From positions 176,690 through 240,689 of the forward strand of contig JAFQGT010000005.1 in NCBI GenBank assembly GCA_017415425.1: a stretch of DNA of 64,000 nucleotides, given 5' to 3'. This stretch comes from Oscillospiraceae bacterium. GTDB lineage: Bacteria > Bacillota > Clostridia > Oscillospirales > Oscillospiraceae. Shown in pieces: positions 29,259 through 38,194 of this stretch; positions within the stretch are counted from its first letter, which is position 1; every line of letters begins with the position of its first letter. Under the pieces are notes generated by a model. That model was not told the origin of the DNA and made no database searches. It saw nothing but the letters and a program-made list of their open reading frames with translations. Position numbers and translations under genes: made by a program.

Positions 29259-31079
29259 ATGTTATTGGATGAACTGAAAGCAAAAGCGTCTGCATTGCCC
29301 CTTGCTCCCGGCGTTTATATTATGAAGGATCATTCCAACGCTGTGATCTATGTGGGAAAAGCAAAAAAACTGAAGAACCGCGTTAGTCAGTACTTTCAAG
29401 ATACACTATCGCATTCTCCAAAGACTAGAATGATGGTCAGTAAAATCGACCATTTTGACGTGATCGTAGCAGCAAGTGAGTTTGAAGCTCTGGTTTTGGA
29501 ATGCTCATTGATTAAGCGGTATATGCCGAAATACAATATCCTGTTAAAGGATGATAAGGGCTATCCGTACCTGCGGTTGAATATGCAGGATCCTTATCCC
29601 ACCGTTACAATGGTCAACCGGGTTGCAGATGATGGAGCATCTTACTATGGCCCGTATGGCAGTCGTGGGGTGACCCAAAACCTATTACAGACTATTCGTC
29701 AAACCCTCAGACTACCCGGTTGCAGTAGGGTGTTTCCACGAGATATCGGAAAGGGTCGACTATGTCTTAACTACCATATGAACCAATGTGACGGGTGGTG
29801 TCAAAAAGAGCAAGGAAGTGATTTGTACCGGCAAAGAATGGAGCAGGCCCGGCAATTGCTAACCGGTAATTACAAACAGGTAATTGCTCAAATTCGGGAA
29901 CAAATGCTTGCCGCCTCTGAAAATTTGAATTTTGAACTGGCTGCCAGTCTTCGTGACAGACTAAAGGCTGTAGAGGCTCTGGGACAAAAACAGCTAGTGA
30001 CCACAGGTACGCTGGCAGATACCGATGTGATCGGATTCCATCAAAATGATAAAAATGCCTGCTTTACAATTCTGCATTTCAGCAATGGAAACCTGCTGGA
30101 TAAGGATTATGAAATCCTGCCATCAGTGGATGATCCGGAATCGGCAATTACCAGCCTTATGACACAGTTTTACCTGAATCGAGGCTATGCTCCAAAATCT
30201 GTATTAATACCGTTTCTTCCAGAAGATGCTCAATTGCTCCAGCAGCTTTTGGAAAAGGAATTCCATCGCACACCGAAATTCAAGGTGCCTCAGCGGGGGG
30301 ATAATATGCGCCTTCTGGAACTGGCGCAGGTAAATGCAAAAGAAGAACTGGAACGGATCACGACAAAAGAGGAAAAGCATTATGCCGTACTCCGTCAGCT
30401 GGAAAAGATGCTTGGAGTTTCTCCGCTTGAACGTATTGAATCCTATGATATTTCTAATATATCCGGAACAGATACAGTAGCAAGTATGGTGGTATTTACA
30501 GATGGCCGCCCAAAACGAAGCGAATATAAGCGTTTTTCCATCCGGGATCTTGACAATCAGAATGATTACGCCGCAATGGCACAGGTGCTGGACCGCCGGT
30601 TTGCCCATTATTTGGACGGCGACGCCGGATTTGAGAAGAAGCCGGATCTGATACTAATAGACGGCGGTCTTGTGCACGCCCAGACTGCGCTGGAAGTCCT
30701 GCGGCGACTGGAACTGGCTATTCCTGTGTTCGGTATGGTCAAGGACGACCGACATCGCACACGGACACTGGTGTCTCCTGAGGGTAACAATATCAGCGTG
30801 GAAACACAGCAGTCTGTCTTTGCGTTGATCGGAAACATTCAAGAGGAGACGCACCGGTTTGCCATCCATTATCACAGAAAGTTGCGAAGCAAGCGTCTGC
30901 ATTATTCTGAACTAGATAAGATCACCGGCATTGGCCCCGTTCGGAAACAGCAGCTGTTGAAGACATTTCATTCAATTTCTGCCATCCGTCAGGCTTCTCT
31001 GGACGAGCTTCTGCGGATTTTGCCGGTAGATGTTGCCAATTCTGTTTACCAACATTTTCACAATTCTACAGAAGGGTAG
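29259..31079 (+). CDS. uvrC: Excinuclease ABC subunit C
   Basis: A 606-residue nuclease that makes both cuts in nucleotide excision repair. The N-terminal GIY-YIG domain reads GVYIMKDHSNAVIYVGKAKK; then come a cysteine-bearing linker (CSRVFPRDIGKGRLCLNYHM), a UVR motif (about 200-235), an RNase H-like domain (ERIESYDISNISGTDTVASM, DLILIDGG) and tandem helix-hairpin-helix motifs (ITGIGPVRKQQLL). Length is normal. GGAG lies upstream of the ATG. Confidence 0.98.
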   Translation: MLLDELKAKASALPLAPGVYIMKDHSNAVIYVGKAKKLKNRVSQYFQDTLSHSPKTRMMVSKIDHFDVIVAASEFEALVLECSLIKRYMPKYNILLKDDKGYPYLRLNMQDPYPTVTMVNRVADDGASYYGPYGSRGVTQNLLQTIRQTLRLPGCSRVFPRDIGKGRLCLNYHMNQCDGWCQKEQGSDLYRQRMEQARQLLTGNYKQVIAQIREQMLAASENLNFELAASLRDRLKAVEALGQKQLVTTGTLADTDVIGFHQNDKNACFTILHFSNGNLLDKDYEILPSVDDPESAITSLMTQFYLNRGYAPKSVLIPFLPEDAQLLQQLLEKEFHRTPKFKVPQRGDNMRLLELAQVNAKEELERITTKEEKHYAVLRQLEKMLGVSPLERIESYDISNISGTDTVASMVVFTDGRPKRSEYKRFSIRDLDNQNDYAAMAQVLDRRFAHYLDGDAGFEKKPDLILIDGGLVHAQTALEVLRRLELAIPVFGMVKDDRHRTRTLVSPEGNNISVETQQSVFALIGNIQEETHRFAIHYHRKLRSKRLHYSELDKITGIGPVRKQQLLKTFHSISAIRQASLDELLRILPVDVANSVYQHFHNSTEG

Positions 31080-31087
31080 GGAAGTGT

Positions 31088-31630
31088 ATGCGCGTTATTA
31101 CAGGTTCTGCCCGGGGTGTGGTACTCAAGACTCCGGACGGTATGGCAACGCGGCCTACTACGGACAGAGTAAAAGAGGCGCTGTTCAGCATTATTCAATT
31201 CGATGTGCCAACAAGCAGAGTTCTGGACCTGTTTGCCGGCACCGGTCAGTTGGGCATTGAGGCTCTCAGTAGAGGCGCTAAATCTGCTGTTTTTGTTGAT
31301 GAGAGGGAAGATGCCTGTAAATTGGTCCGGGAGAATCTAAAGCGGACAAAACTGGAACAGTCCGCAAGAGTGGTTCGCTCCGATTATATGGCATACCTGA
31401 AAAATTGCCAGGAAGAATTTGACATTATTATTCTCGATCCCCCTTATGCAGAAGTTTTTCTGGAAAATTCACTTAAAATGATATCAGAAATTGACATTTT
31501 GCAATCTGGTGGTATAATAGTGTCAGAATGCTCGGAGGAAAAGGCATTAACTTTGGATTTTCCGGGCTATTCCCGTTCGAAAAATTATAAATATGGTAAA
31601 ATTATTTTGACCATATACCGTAAGGATTGA
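31088..31630 (+). CDS. rsmD: 16S rRNA (guanine(966)-N(2))-methyltransferase
   Basis: A 180-residue class I methyltransferase that modifies G966 of 16S rRNA. It has MRVITGSARG at the start, RPTTDRVKEALF, the AdoMet-binding VLDLFAGTGQLGIEALSRGA and the catalytic DPPY in IIILDPPYAE. It begins 8 bp after uvrC and is followed by coaD, an association common in Firmicutes. Confidence 0.97.
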   Translation: MRVITGSARGVVLKTPDGMATRPTTDRVKEALFSIIQFDVPTSRVLDLFAGTGQLGIEALSRGAKSAVFVDEREDACKLVRENLKRTKLEQSARVVRSDYMAYLKNCQEEFDIIILDPPYAEVFLENSLKMISEIDILQSGGIIVSECSEEKALTLDFPGYSRSKNYKYGKIILTIYRKD

Positions 31631-31643
31631 CAATGAGGTGGCT

Positions 31644-32144
31644 ATGAAGATTGCCATTTATCCTGGCAGCTTTGATCCGATTACCAGCGGCCATTTGAAT
31701 ATTATCCGTCGTGCTGCAAATATCTTTGACCGTCTGATCGTCTGTGTTATGGTGAACGGCGCAAAAGCACCGTTGTTCACGCAGGCAGAACGTGTGCAAA
31801 TGATCAAAGATGTTGTCAGTGACATTCCCAATGTCCAGGTAGATGCATCTGATGAGCTTTTAGCTGAGTATGCCCGAAAAATGGGCAGTTGTGTGATCGT
31901 AAAAGGACTTCGTGCCGGTTCTGATTTTGAGAATGAATTTCAGATGGCGATTATTAACAATAAAATCAATCCAAGTCTAGATACGATGTTCCTGACAGCT
32001 GAACATCAGTATATGTATTTAAGTTCCAGTACGGTTAAGGAATTGGCAAACTACGATGTGGATTTAACTGAATTTCTGCCGGAACAAATTATACCAGTAT
32101 TTAAACAGCGAATAGCTGATGTACGTCAAGGAGGAAACAGATAA
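31644..32144 (+). CDS. coaD: Phosphopantetheine adenylyltransferase
   Basis: A 166-residue nucleotidyltransferase for the penultimate step of coenzyme A synthesis. It shows IAIYPGSFDPITSGHLNII (with the T/HxGH nucleotide motif), a KGLRAGSDFENEFQMA block and YLSSSTVKELA. GAGGTGG lies 4 bases before the ATG at 31644; a GTG at 31638 is part of this site. The stop overlaps the start of the next gene by one base. Confidence 0.97.
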   Translation: MKIAIYPGSFDPITSGHLNIIRRAANIFDRLIVCVMVNGAKAPLFTQAERVQMIKDVVSDIPNVQVDASDELLAEYARKMGSCVIVKGLRAGSDFENEFQMAIINNKINPSLDTMFLTAEHQYMYLSSSTVKELANYDVDLTEFLPEQIIPVFKQRIADVRQGGNR

Positions 32145-32650
32145 TGAACGAACAGAATATCGAAGATATCCTTTCCGCGCTCTATGATATGGTGCAGGAT
32201 GCCCGAGCATTGCCTCTGGGCGCTGACAAGTGCATTTTGGAGCGGGATAAAGTCCTGGATATGCTGGATGAGATCATCGCCCAGCTGCCTGTGGAACTGA
32301 AGCAGTCCCGTACCATCGTGGAATCCCGCAACGAGCTGATCGGCCAGGCTCGCCGTGAGGCTGAAACCCTGATCCGCCAGGCACAGGAGCAGGCAAGTAA
32401 GATGATTTCCGAAGAGGCAATCTATCAGGAAGCCAAGCGTCAGTGCCAGGAGATGGTTCTGCAGACTAAGGTTCGTATGGCCGAGCTGCGGAAAGCCAGC
32501 AATGATTATATGGATGACGCACTGCGTCGCACAGAAGAAGCAGTTGCTATGTCCCTGGAAGATGTACGCGACACCCGCGCCAAGTTCCGCGCTCTGATAG
32601 AAGCACAGGAAAAGCGTGCTGATATTGCTGTCGAAGATTCGGAGCCCTAA
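32144..32650 (+). CDS. Coiled-coil protein of unknown function
   Basis: A 168-residue, almost fully helical, charged protein. After about 45 residues it forms a long coiled coil (REAETLIRQAQEQASKMISE and onward) without any membrane segment, similar in style to DivIVA or ATPase stalk proteins. Clostridia often have such a gene after coaD, but its role is unknown to me. It is translationally coupled to coaD (TAATG overlap). A strong terminator follows, so it ends the uvrC-rsmD-coaD unit. Confidence 0.85.
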   Translation: MNEQNIEDILSALYDMVQDARALPLGADKCILERDKVLDMLDEIIAQLPVELKQSRTIVESRNELIGQARREAETLIRQAQEQASKMISEEAIYQEAKRQCQEMVLQTKVRMAELRKASNDYMDDALRRTEEAVAMSLEDVRDTRAKFRALIEAQEKRADIAVEDSEP

Positions 32651-32656
32651 ACACAG

Positions 32657-32690
32657 AAAACAGCTCAAAAATTCTTTTGAGCTGTTTTTT
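32657..32690 (+). terminator. Rho-independent terminator
   Basis: A perfect 14-bp stem AAAACAGCTCAAAA/TTTTGAGCTGTTTT with an ATTC loop and a run of six T ends the coaD operon. Confidence 0.95.
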
Positions 32691-32715
32691 AATGATATTT
32701 TTGGAGGTTATTCTT

Positions 32716-34413
32716 ATGGACTATATGAACCGTTATCAAACGTGGTGTGATGCAGATCTGCCTAAGGACGTTCTGCAGGAACTGGCTGCGCTTAAGGATA
32801 ATCAAGAGGAGCTGAAAAGCCGATTCGGCAGTGAGTTGCAATTCGGTACCGCCGGTATGCGTGGTATTATGGGCGCCGGAAGCAATCGTCTAAACAAATA
32901 TACCGTCCGTCGGGCAGCGCAGGGTATGGCAGCCTGGCTTGCTGGTACTGATCTGCCTCAAATTGCAGCCATCGGTTATGATTCCCGTCATAATTCCAAG
33001 CTGTTTGCTGAGGTCTGCGCCGTTGCATTTGCAGAAGCAGGTATCCACAGCTGGCTCTATGATCGCCTCGCTCCCACGCCTATGCTGTCCTTTGCAGTTC
33101 GTGAATTGGGCTGCGGATGCGGCATTGTAATCTCCGCCAGCCATAATTCCGGAGAATATAATGGCGTTAAGTGCTATGGCCCAGATGGCTGTCAAATGAC
33201 AGATGAGCCCGCCGCCATAGTAACCGAGAAGATCAGCACGATCCCTTATTTTATTCCGGAAGAGAAGTCCTTTGACGTGTTTATGCAGGAGGGGCTGATT
33301 TCTTACATCACCCAGGATCTCTGGGAGCGATACTATAATACCGTTTTAGCAGAAGCCATCAATCCGCACCAACTCCGTGCTGCTGGCCTAAATATCGTGT
33401 ATACGCCTCTGTGTGGTACCGGTAATGAGCCGGTGCGCGAGCTTCTGGGCAGACTGGGCGTAAATATTACCGTTGTTGCGTCTCAGGAAAAACCAGACGG
33501 CGACTTTAAGACTTGCGAATATCCTAACCCGGAAACCGATGCGGCTCTTAACGAAAGCTACAAGGTAGCCGCCAGCGCTCCCTGTGATGTGATATTGGGA
33601 ACTGATCCGGATGCTGACCGAATTGCTATCGCCGTTCCTGATGGCAACGGTGGCTTCCAGAAGCTATCCGGCAATGAACTTGGCTGCCTGCTGATGGATT
33701 ATATTCTGAAAGCACGTTCTGCCCACAATGATATTCCCGAGGGTGCAATTGTTGTGCGAAGCATCGTATCTTCTCCGCTGGCGGATCGGATTGCCGAGCA
33801 TTATGGTGTGGATATGCACGCAGTGCTGACCGGCTTCAAGTATATCGGCGGTGAAATTTTGGAGCTTGAAAATATTAGCCGACAGGACAGATTTATCTTC
33901 GGATTCGAGGAGAGCTGCGGTTACCTGAAGGGCACATACGCCAGAGATAAGGATGCAGTGGTTGCTTCCGTATTGGTATGCGAACTGGCTGCTGCCCTTA
34001 AACTGGAAGGAAAATCGATCCTGGACGCAATGGCTGACCTATACAAGACCTACGGATATTACCTGGCTTATGTGCAAAGCCTGGAGCTTACCGGCGCTGA
34101 TGCAATGGAAAAGGCCGCTAAAATGATGGCTGATCTGCGGGAATCCATTCCGGCAACCATCGGTGGTGTTCCGGTTACAGCCGTCCGTGACTACAAAACC
34201 AGTGTTTCTAAGGATCTTGAAACCGGGAAGACTGCTACAATCCAACTTCCCAAATCCAATGTTCTGGAATTTCTACTGGGTAAATACGGCAGTGTGATTG
34301 CCCGCCCCTCCGGCACGGAACCAAAAGTTAAATTCTACTATACCGCAGTGGGGGATACCAAGGAAGCCGCACAAGGACTACTGGATGCAATGATTTTGCA
34401 GATGTCAAAATAA
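32716..34413 (+). CDS. Phosphoglucomutase/phosphomannomutase
   Basis: A 565-residue alpha-D-phosphohexomutase that interconverts hexose 1- and 6-phosphates. The phosphoserine loop is VISASHNSGEYNGVK (Ser at about residue 142), the metal site DPDADR, the sugar loop GFEESCGYL and the phosphate-binding RPSGTEPKVKFY. Length and sequence style match the PgcA group of Firmicutes, which makes glucose 1-phosphate for envelope polysaccharides. The ATG at 32716 has GGAGGT 7 bases upstream; an in-frame ATG at 32677 lies in the preceding terminator. Confidence 0.95.
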   Translation: MDYMNRYQTWCDADLPKDVLQELAALKDNQEELKSRFGSELQFGTAGMRGIMGAGSNRLNKYTVRRAAQGMAAWLAGTDLPQIAAIGYDSRHNSKLFAEVCAVAFAEAGIHSWLYDRLAPTPMLSFAVRELGCGCGIVISASHNSGEYNGVKCYGPDGCQMTDEPAAIVTEKISTIPYFIPEEKSFDVFMQEGLISYITQDLWERYYNTVLAEAINPHQLRAAGLNIVYTPLCGTGNEPVRELLGRLGVNITVVASQEKPDGDFKTCEYPNPETDAALNESYKVAASAPCDVILGTDPDADRIAIAVPDGNGGFQKLSGNELGCLLMDYILKARSAHNDIPEGAIVVRSIVSSPLADRIAEHYGVDMHAVLTGFKYIGGEILELENISRQDRFIFGFEESCGYLKGTYARDKDAVVASVLVCELAAALKLEGKSILDAMADLYKTYGYYLAYVQSLELTGADAMEKAAKMMADLRESIPATIGGVPVTAVRDYKTSVSKDLETGKTATIQLPKSNVLEFLLGKYGSVIARPSGTEPKVKFYYTAVGDTKEAAQGLLDAMILQMSK

Positions 34414-34426
34414 TTCATATCATTTC

Positions 34427-34463
34427 TCCGGGGACAGATTTCATTCTGTCCCCGGAATTTTTT
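34427..34463 (+). terminator. Rho-independent terminator after the mutase gene
   Basis: A perfect 12-bp stem TCCGGGGACAGA/TCTGTCCCCGGA with a 6-base loop is followed by AATTTTTT. Confidence 0.95.
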
Positions 34464-34504
34464 GTTTTCATTCGAATACATTAAAACAGAAAGGGGAGGG
34501 GACT

Positions 34505-34924
34505 ATGATTACCTTAAAATCCGCAAAGCATAGCAGTGCAAGGGGAATGGAAGGAAAAAGAATTACACTGGGCATCGCAGGCGCTGCTGCTGTAACAATG
34601 GCATTCACGTTGCTACTTAGTTTCGCTGTTACTTCAGAGAAAATTACGATACAACAGTTAACGTTATTTTCATATATGATTTGGATTGTATCCTCAGCAG
34701 TTGGCAGCATCATCGGAATCAATCGTACGCAGCAGGGAAAATTGATAAAAGCAGGCATTATTACAGCAGGATACATACTGATATTGACCGCAATATCACT
34801 GGCCGTTTTCTCAGGTACTTCATCAGGTATTTTCGCAGGAATTGTCTGTAGCATAATAGGCGGCTTGACCGGTTGTGCCTGTAAAGCGGCAACGAAAATA
34901 GCCACGATACACCGTTGGAAATAG
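34505..34924 (+). CDS. Four-helix membrane protein (TIGR04086-like)
   Basis: A 139-residue membrane protein with four hydrophobic segments (about 22-44, 53-70, 80-100 and 105-128), rich in Gly, Ala and Ile, and a basic N-terminus. The layout and SSAVGSIIG / IIGGLTGC segments resemble the TIGR04086 family of small clostridial membrane proteins, whose role is unknown. GGGGAGGGG precedes the ATG. It stands alone, followed by an AT-rich gap. Confidence 0.8.
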   Translation: MITLKSAKHSSARGMEGKRITLGIAGAAAVTMAFTLLLSFAVTSEKITIQQLTLFSYMIWIVSSAVGSIIGINRTQQGKLIKAGIITAGYILILTAISLAVFSGTSSGIFAGIVCSIIGGLTGCACKAATKIATIHRWK

Positions 34925-35291
34925 GATCGTTGTGCAAAATTGATAAGTTGGATAGTTTTTAAATAGACAAGTATTCTATATGAAGGAAATTATGCAAAAT
35001 CAACATCTAGTATCCGGTCACAAACACAAAGACTATATCTTGTTTCGATTTCTGCGGATTGGATATTTATTCATATATTTGTATACCGGTTTACATAACA
35101 ATGTTGACATAAGATTTAGCATAATTCACAAAACTGGAAAAAATATTCATTTTTCACTTGAATTCAGGGAAGTTTTGGTGTATAGTATTCAAGCAAAGTC
35201 AAAATACGCAGAAAAATCGCCAAAAGTGTTATGTTCTCCGATTCTTTTCTGATTCTACTGATTTTACATTGGATAAGGGGGAGCATCTCTT
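34925..35291. other. AT-rich intergenic region
   Basis: This 367-bp stretch lies between two membrane-protein genes. It holds the promoter at 35158-35186. A 90-codon plus-strand frame (34980-35252) runs through that promoter and has no protein-like composition, so I do not call it a gene. Confidence 0.55.
35158..35186 (+). promoter_or_regulatory. Promoter for the spoIIM-like/xerD unit
   Basis: TTGAAT and TATAGT are separated by exactly 17 bases, about 105 bp before the SpoIIM-like gene. Confidence 0.6.
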
Positions 35292-35804
35292 TTGCATATT
35301 CATCGACCACTTCATACACTGAAATCTGTATGCAGGTTTCGTGTCTTTTTCCTTGCATTTGTTTGGATCGCCGGCTTATCGCTCGGGGGATATGCTGCCT
35401 TATGTAACGTCAAATATTCATATTCTTTTACTTTAGTGCAGCCGCACTTTTTTCAGGTGTTGCTTTTATCCCTGTTGCCGTTATTGCTCAGTGCCATTGC
35501 TTTGTGTATTTGTTTTTGGATCCTATATCCAATCGTTTTTATCAAAGCTATTACGTTCGGATTTACCTCCGTATTACTGGTTACAAGCTATGGGCATTCC
35601 GGCTGGCTGATCAGAGTACTTGTGATGTTTCCGGGCATCATTTCCTTATTTATAACCTGGTTTTTCTGGCTTACACAGGCTGCGCAACATCCTAGGTCCG
35701 CCCGTCAATTGATGATTTTTGCAACTCTTGGCATTGTGGCTGTTGCATTGCTTGACGTATATATTTTAATCCCTGCACTTAAGCAATCCGCATTATTCTT
35801 ATGA
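35292..35804 (+). CDS. Membrane protein, possibly SpoIIM-like
   Basis: A 170-residue protein with four to five membrane helices and the segment ILYPIVFIKAITFGFT followed by a loop and LIRVLVMFPGIISLF. This order resembles SpoIIM, the membrane partner of SpoIID and SpoIIP in the engulfment machine, and its place directly upstream of xerD is where spoIIM lies in many Firmicutes. It is shorter than the usual 200 or more residues. The start is a TTG at 35292, behind AAGGGGGAG; there is no earlier ATG. The SpoIIM assignment is an inference from layout and context. Confidence 0.6.
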   Translation: MHIHRPLHTLKSVCRFRVFFLAFVWIAGLSLGGYAALCNVKYSYSFTLVQPHFFQVLLLSLLPLLLSAIALCICFWILYPIVFIKAITFGFTSVLLVTSYGHSGWLIRVLVMFPGIISLFITWFFWLTQAAQHPRSARQLMIFATLGIVAVALLDVYILIPALKQSALFL

Positions 35805-35825
35805 AGCAGAAAGGTTCGCAGTTTC

Positions 35826-36710
35826 ATGTTGGATTTGATCAAGGCTTATGAAAATTACCTAACTAAGGTAAAACAGGCATCTTCCAACACCATTTCTTCA
35901 TATATGCGTGACATTAGACAGTTTTCTGACTGGTTAATGGAGTGCAAGGACACAGAAGTGATGGATGCCACACAACTAAATATCAGCCAATATATGAGCG
36001 TGATGGAATCTGACAATCGTTCTGCTGCAACCATTTCCAGAACATTGGCAAGTCTTAAGAATTTCTATGCCTATCTGGTATCTTCTGGATTTTGCGAAAA
36101 AACGCCGGTTACAGATATTCGCATCACCAGGGGTGAGAAGAAACTTCCGCAAATTTTGACCGGCCGTGAGATCGAATTATTGCTGTCACAGCCTGTTTGC
36201 GTCGACGCAAAGGGTTTTCGTGATAAGGCTATGTTGGAGGTTATGTACGCGACAGGTATCCGGGTGAGCGAACTGATCGAGCTGGATCTGGATGATGTAA
36301 ATCTGGATTTGGGCATTGTCAAATGCAGCACCTCCAAGAAGACTCGTGCAATTCCTTTGTATCCTGCAGCCTTACGCGCATTATCTGTATACATTCGTGA
36401 CATTCGCGAGAGTATGCTTGCATCACCTGATGAAACAGCCTTATTTGTGAATATAAACGGAGTGCGTATGAGCCGTCAAGGCTTCTGGAAAATACTCAAG
36501 CACTATCAGGAAACAGCGCATATTGAAAAAGAAATCACACCCCATACCTTGCGTCACAGCTTTGCAGTCCATCTGCTGGAAAACGGCGCGGATTTGGGTT
36601 CACTGCAGGAACTGATGGGGCATTGTGACATATCTTCTACCCAGATGTACACCCATTTGATCAACCAGAAGATTCGGTCTGTGTATGAAAAATGTCATCC
36701 AAAAGCATAA
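35826..36710 (+). CDS. xerD: Site-specific tyrosine recombinase XerD-type
   Basis: A 294-residue recombinase. The N-terminal SAM-like domain contains SSNTISSYMRDIRQFSDWL; the catalytic domain has the R-H-R-H-Y set in TGIRVSELIEL, HTLRHSFAVHLLENGAD, LMGHCDISSTQMYTHL. XerD with XerC resolves chromosome dimers at dif. Its place after a SpoIIM-like gene and its length support the XerD name. A second Xer-like gene is at 38713. A strong terminator follows. Confidence 0.92.
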   Translation: MLDLIKAYENYLTKVKQASSNTISSYMRDIRQFSDWLMECKDTEVMDATQLNISQYMSVMESDNRSAATISRTLASLKNFYAYLVSSGFCEKTPVTDIRITRGEKKLPQILTGREIELLLSQPVCVDAKGFRDKAMLEVMYATGIRVSELIELDLDDVNLDLGIVKCSTSKKTRAIPLYPAALRALSVYIRDIRESMLASPDETALFVNINGVRMSRQGFWKILKHYQETAHIEKEITPHTLRHSFAVHLLENGADLGSLQELMGHCDISSTQMYTHLINQKIRSVYEKCHPKA

Positions 36711-36745
36711 AAAAGGTCTATTGTTATGAACAATAGACCTTTTTT
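36711..36745. terminator. Bidirectional terminator between xerD and pfkA
   Basis: A perfect 15-bp stem AAAAGGTCTATTGTT with its complement around ATG, with A- and T-runs on both sides, between convergent genes. Confidence 0.93.
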
Positions 36746-36780
36746 ATTTTGATTGGAAAACAAAAGAGGGGATTGCGGGA

Positions 36781-37752
36781 TCAAATTCCCGTCATAGCAG
36801 CCAGAACATTTACTTCCATTTCCTGAATGCGTCGTTCTTTTGACAAACCCTCATCAATGTCTACATCCGTATAGTTTCCGTTATCGGTGCATACGATACG
36901 ATTTGTTTTGCCTGCAAGGAGCAGCTCAACCGCCATAAATCCCATTTTTGTTGCATTTACACGATCCCGTCCGGTGGGAACACCGCCGCGCTGAATGTGG
37001 CCAAGAACAGTGACTCTTGGATCCAGATCGATGCTGGATTTGATTCTGGCTGCAATATCCGAAGCGCAAGCGGAGCCTTCTGCAACTACAATCATATAGT
37101 GAGTAAATCCGTTGAAACGGGCTTGACGGATCTTTTCAATGACATCCTTTTCAAAATCAAGGGGTTTTTCTGGAACAAGTACTGCGGTAGCACCTACCGC
37201 AAGACCTACATACATAGCCAGGAAACCGGCATTTCGTCCCATCACTTCCACTACAGAGCAACGTTCGTGAGATTGCATTGTGTCACGCAGACGGTCAATG
37301 CACTCAATCGCGGTATTGGCAGCCGTATCAAAGCCGATGGAGTAGTTTGTGCAGCTAATATCGTTATCGATTGTTGCGGGAATACATATCACATTGATGC
37401 CGTACTTAGACAAGGCGCGAGCACCACGAAAGGTACCGTCGCCGCCGATCGCAATAATACCATCCAAACCGAGGAATTTACAGGTAGAGACTGCCTTTTG
37501 CTGACCTTCCTCGGTCATAAACTCCTTGCTACGCGCAGTATACAACACCGTACCGCCCCGGTTGATAATGTGTGAAATTTTCTTTTCATCCAACTTAATC
37601 AGATCGCCGGAAATCAATCCATTGTATCCGCGACGAACGCCGTAGCACTCAATTCCGTGAAATAGGGCAGTCCGAACCACAGACCGCACCGCTGCATTCA
37701 TACCGGGAGCGTCACCACCGCTGGTCAGAACGCCGATTCTTTTTACACTCAT
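36781..37752 (-). CDS. pfkA: ATP-dependent 6-phosphofructokinase
   Basis: A 323-residue glycolytic enzyme that phosphorylates fructose 6-phosphate. It has GVLTSGGDAPGMNAAVR at the start, IGGDGTFRGA (Gly at the position that is Asp in pyrophosphate-using enzymes, so ATP is the likely donor), PATIDNDI with the catalytic Asp and VEVMGRNAGFLA. Length matches the bacterial allosteric type. GGAGG precedes the ATG. Its own promoter is visible upstream; pyk is not adjacent. Confidence 0.97.
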   Translation of the reverse strand: MSVKRIGVLTSGGDAPGMNAAVRSVVRTALFHGIECYGVRRGYNGLISGDLIKLDEKKISHIINRGGTVLYTARSKEFMTEEGQQKAVSTCKFLGLDGIIAIGGDGTFRGARALSKYGINVICIPATIDNDISCTNYSIGFDTAANTAIECIDRLRDTMQSHERCSVVEVMGRNAGFLAMYVGLAVGATAVLVPEKPLDFEKDVIEKIRQARFNGFTHYMIVVAEGSACASDIAARIKSSIDLDPRVTVLGHIQRGGVPTGRDRVNATKMGFMAVELLLAGKTNRIVCTDNGNYTDVDIDEGLSKERRIQEMEVNVLAAMTGI

Positions 37753-37782
37753 ATAATATCCTCCTTGGTATGATCTATCTAT

Positions 37783-37811
37783 ATTTTATACTGATTTATC
37801 GGGATTGTAAA
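37783..37811 (-). promoter_or_regulatory. Sigma-A promoter for pfkA
   Basis: On the minus strand TTTACA and TAAAAT are 17 bases apart, about 31 bp upstream of the start codon. Confidence 0.6.
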
Positions 37812-37833
37812 GGTTATTTATCTGCTAGAGGTA

Positions 37834-38016
37834 TTGCGTTTATTTGAAAAGCTCAAACAAGCGATGGGTGCTCTGGGGGAAGTACAGGATTACAGGATAG
37901 TAATGACAATTATGGCAGTGGTCTCCGTTGCAGCGTGTTGGCTGACTACAGGACGAGATAAGAAAGCGTTGGACAAGATCTGTCTCTATTCAAAAGAACT
38001 TGAAATCAAAACATAA
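37834..38016 (+). CDS. Possible small membrane protein
   Basis: A 60-codon frame starting at TTG: charged N-terminus, one hydrophobic segment (about residues 23-38, IVMTIMAVVSVAACWL) and a charged tail. The best ribosome site, GAGG, is very close to the TTG, and an in-frame ATG at 37864 has none, so the start is unsure. A good terminator 8 bp after the stop suggests that something here is transcribed. It could also be the remnant of a longer gene. Confidence 0.4.
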   Translation: MRLFEKLKQAMGALGEVQDYRIVMTIMAVVSVAACWLTTGRDKKALDKICLYSKELEIKT

Positions 38017-38023
38017 ATAGGAA

Positions 38024-38052
38024 TCCGGCAGATTGTTCTGCCGGAATTTTTT
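38024..38052 (+). terminator. Rho-independent terminator
   Basis: A perfect 9-bp stem TCCGGCAGA/TCTGCCGGA around TTGT is followed by A and six T. Confidence 0.88.
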
Positions 38053-38083
38053 ATATAAATTATATGGGGGAGCGAAGAGCACT

Positions 38084-38163
38084 TTACCTTGAGTAATATT
38101 AAAAGAATTACTATAATATTTAACGAACGCAACAAAATAAAAATTTTGTTGCGTTCAAGGTAA
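38084..38163. repeat. Palindromic element that can fold as a three-way junction
   Basis: The outer stem TTACCTTG pairs with CAAGGTAA at the two ends. Inside are a 6-bp hairpin (AGTAAT/ATTACT) and a perfect 14-bp hairpin starting GAACGCAACAAAAT with an AAAA loop. No T-run follows on either strand, so it is not a classic terminator. It may be a small palindromic repeat or a structured 3' end of the acetyltransferase mRNA. Confidence 0.6.
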
Positions 38164-38194
38164 TTTTATGATACAATATACTCATAACAAGGAT

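Noticed and set aside
34980-35252. 90-codon plus-strand frame
   Set aside because: Although AAGGA precedes an internal ATG at 34992, the frame is AT-rich, has no domain-like pattern and runs across the best promoter in the region.
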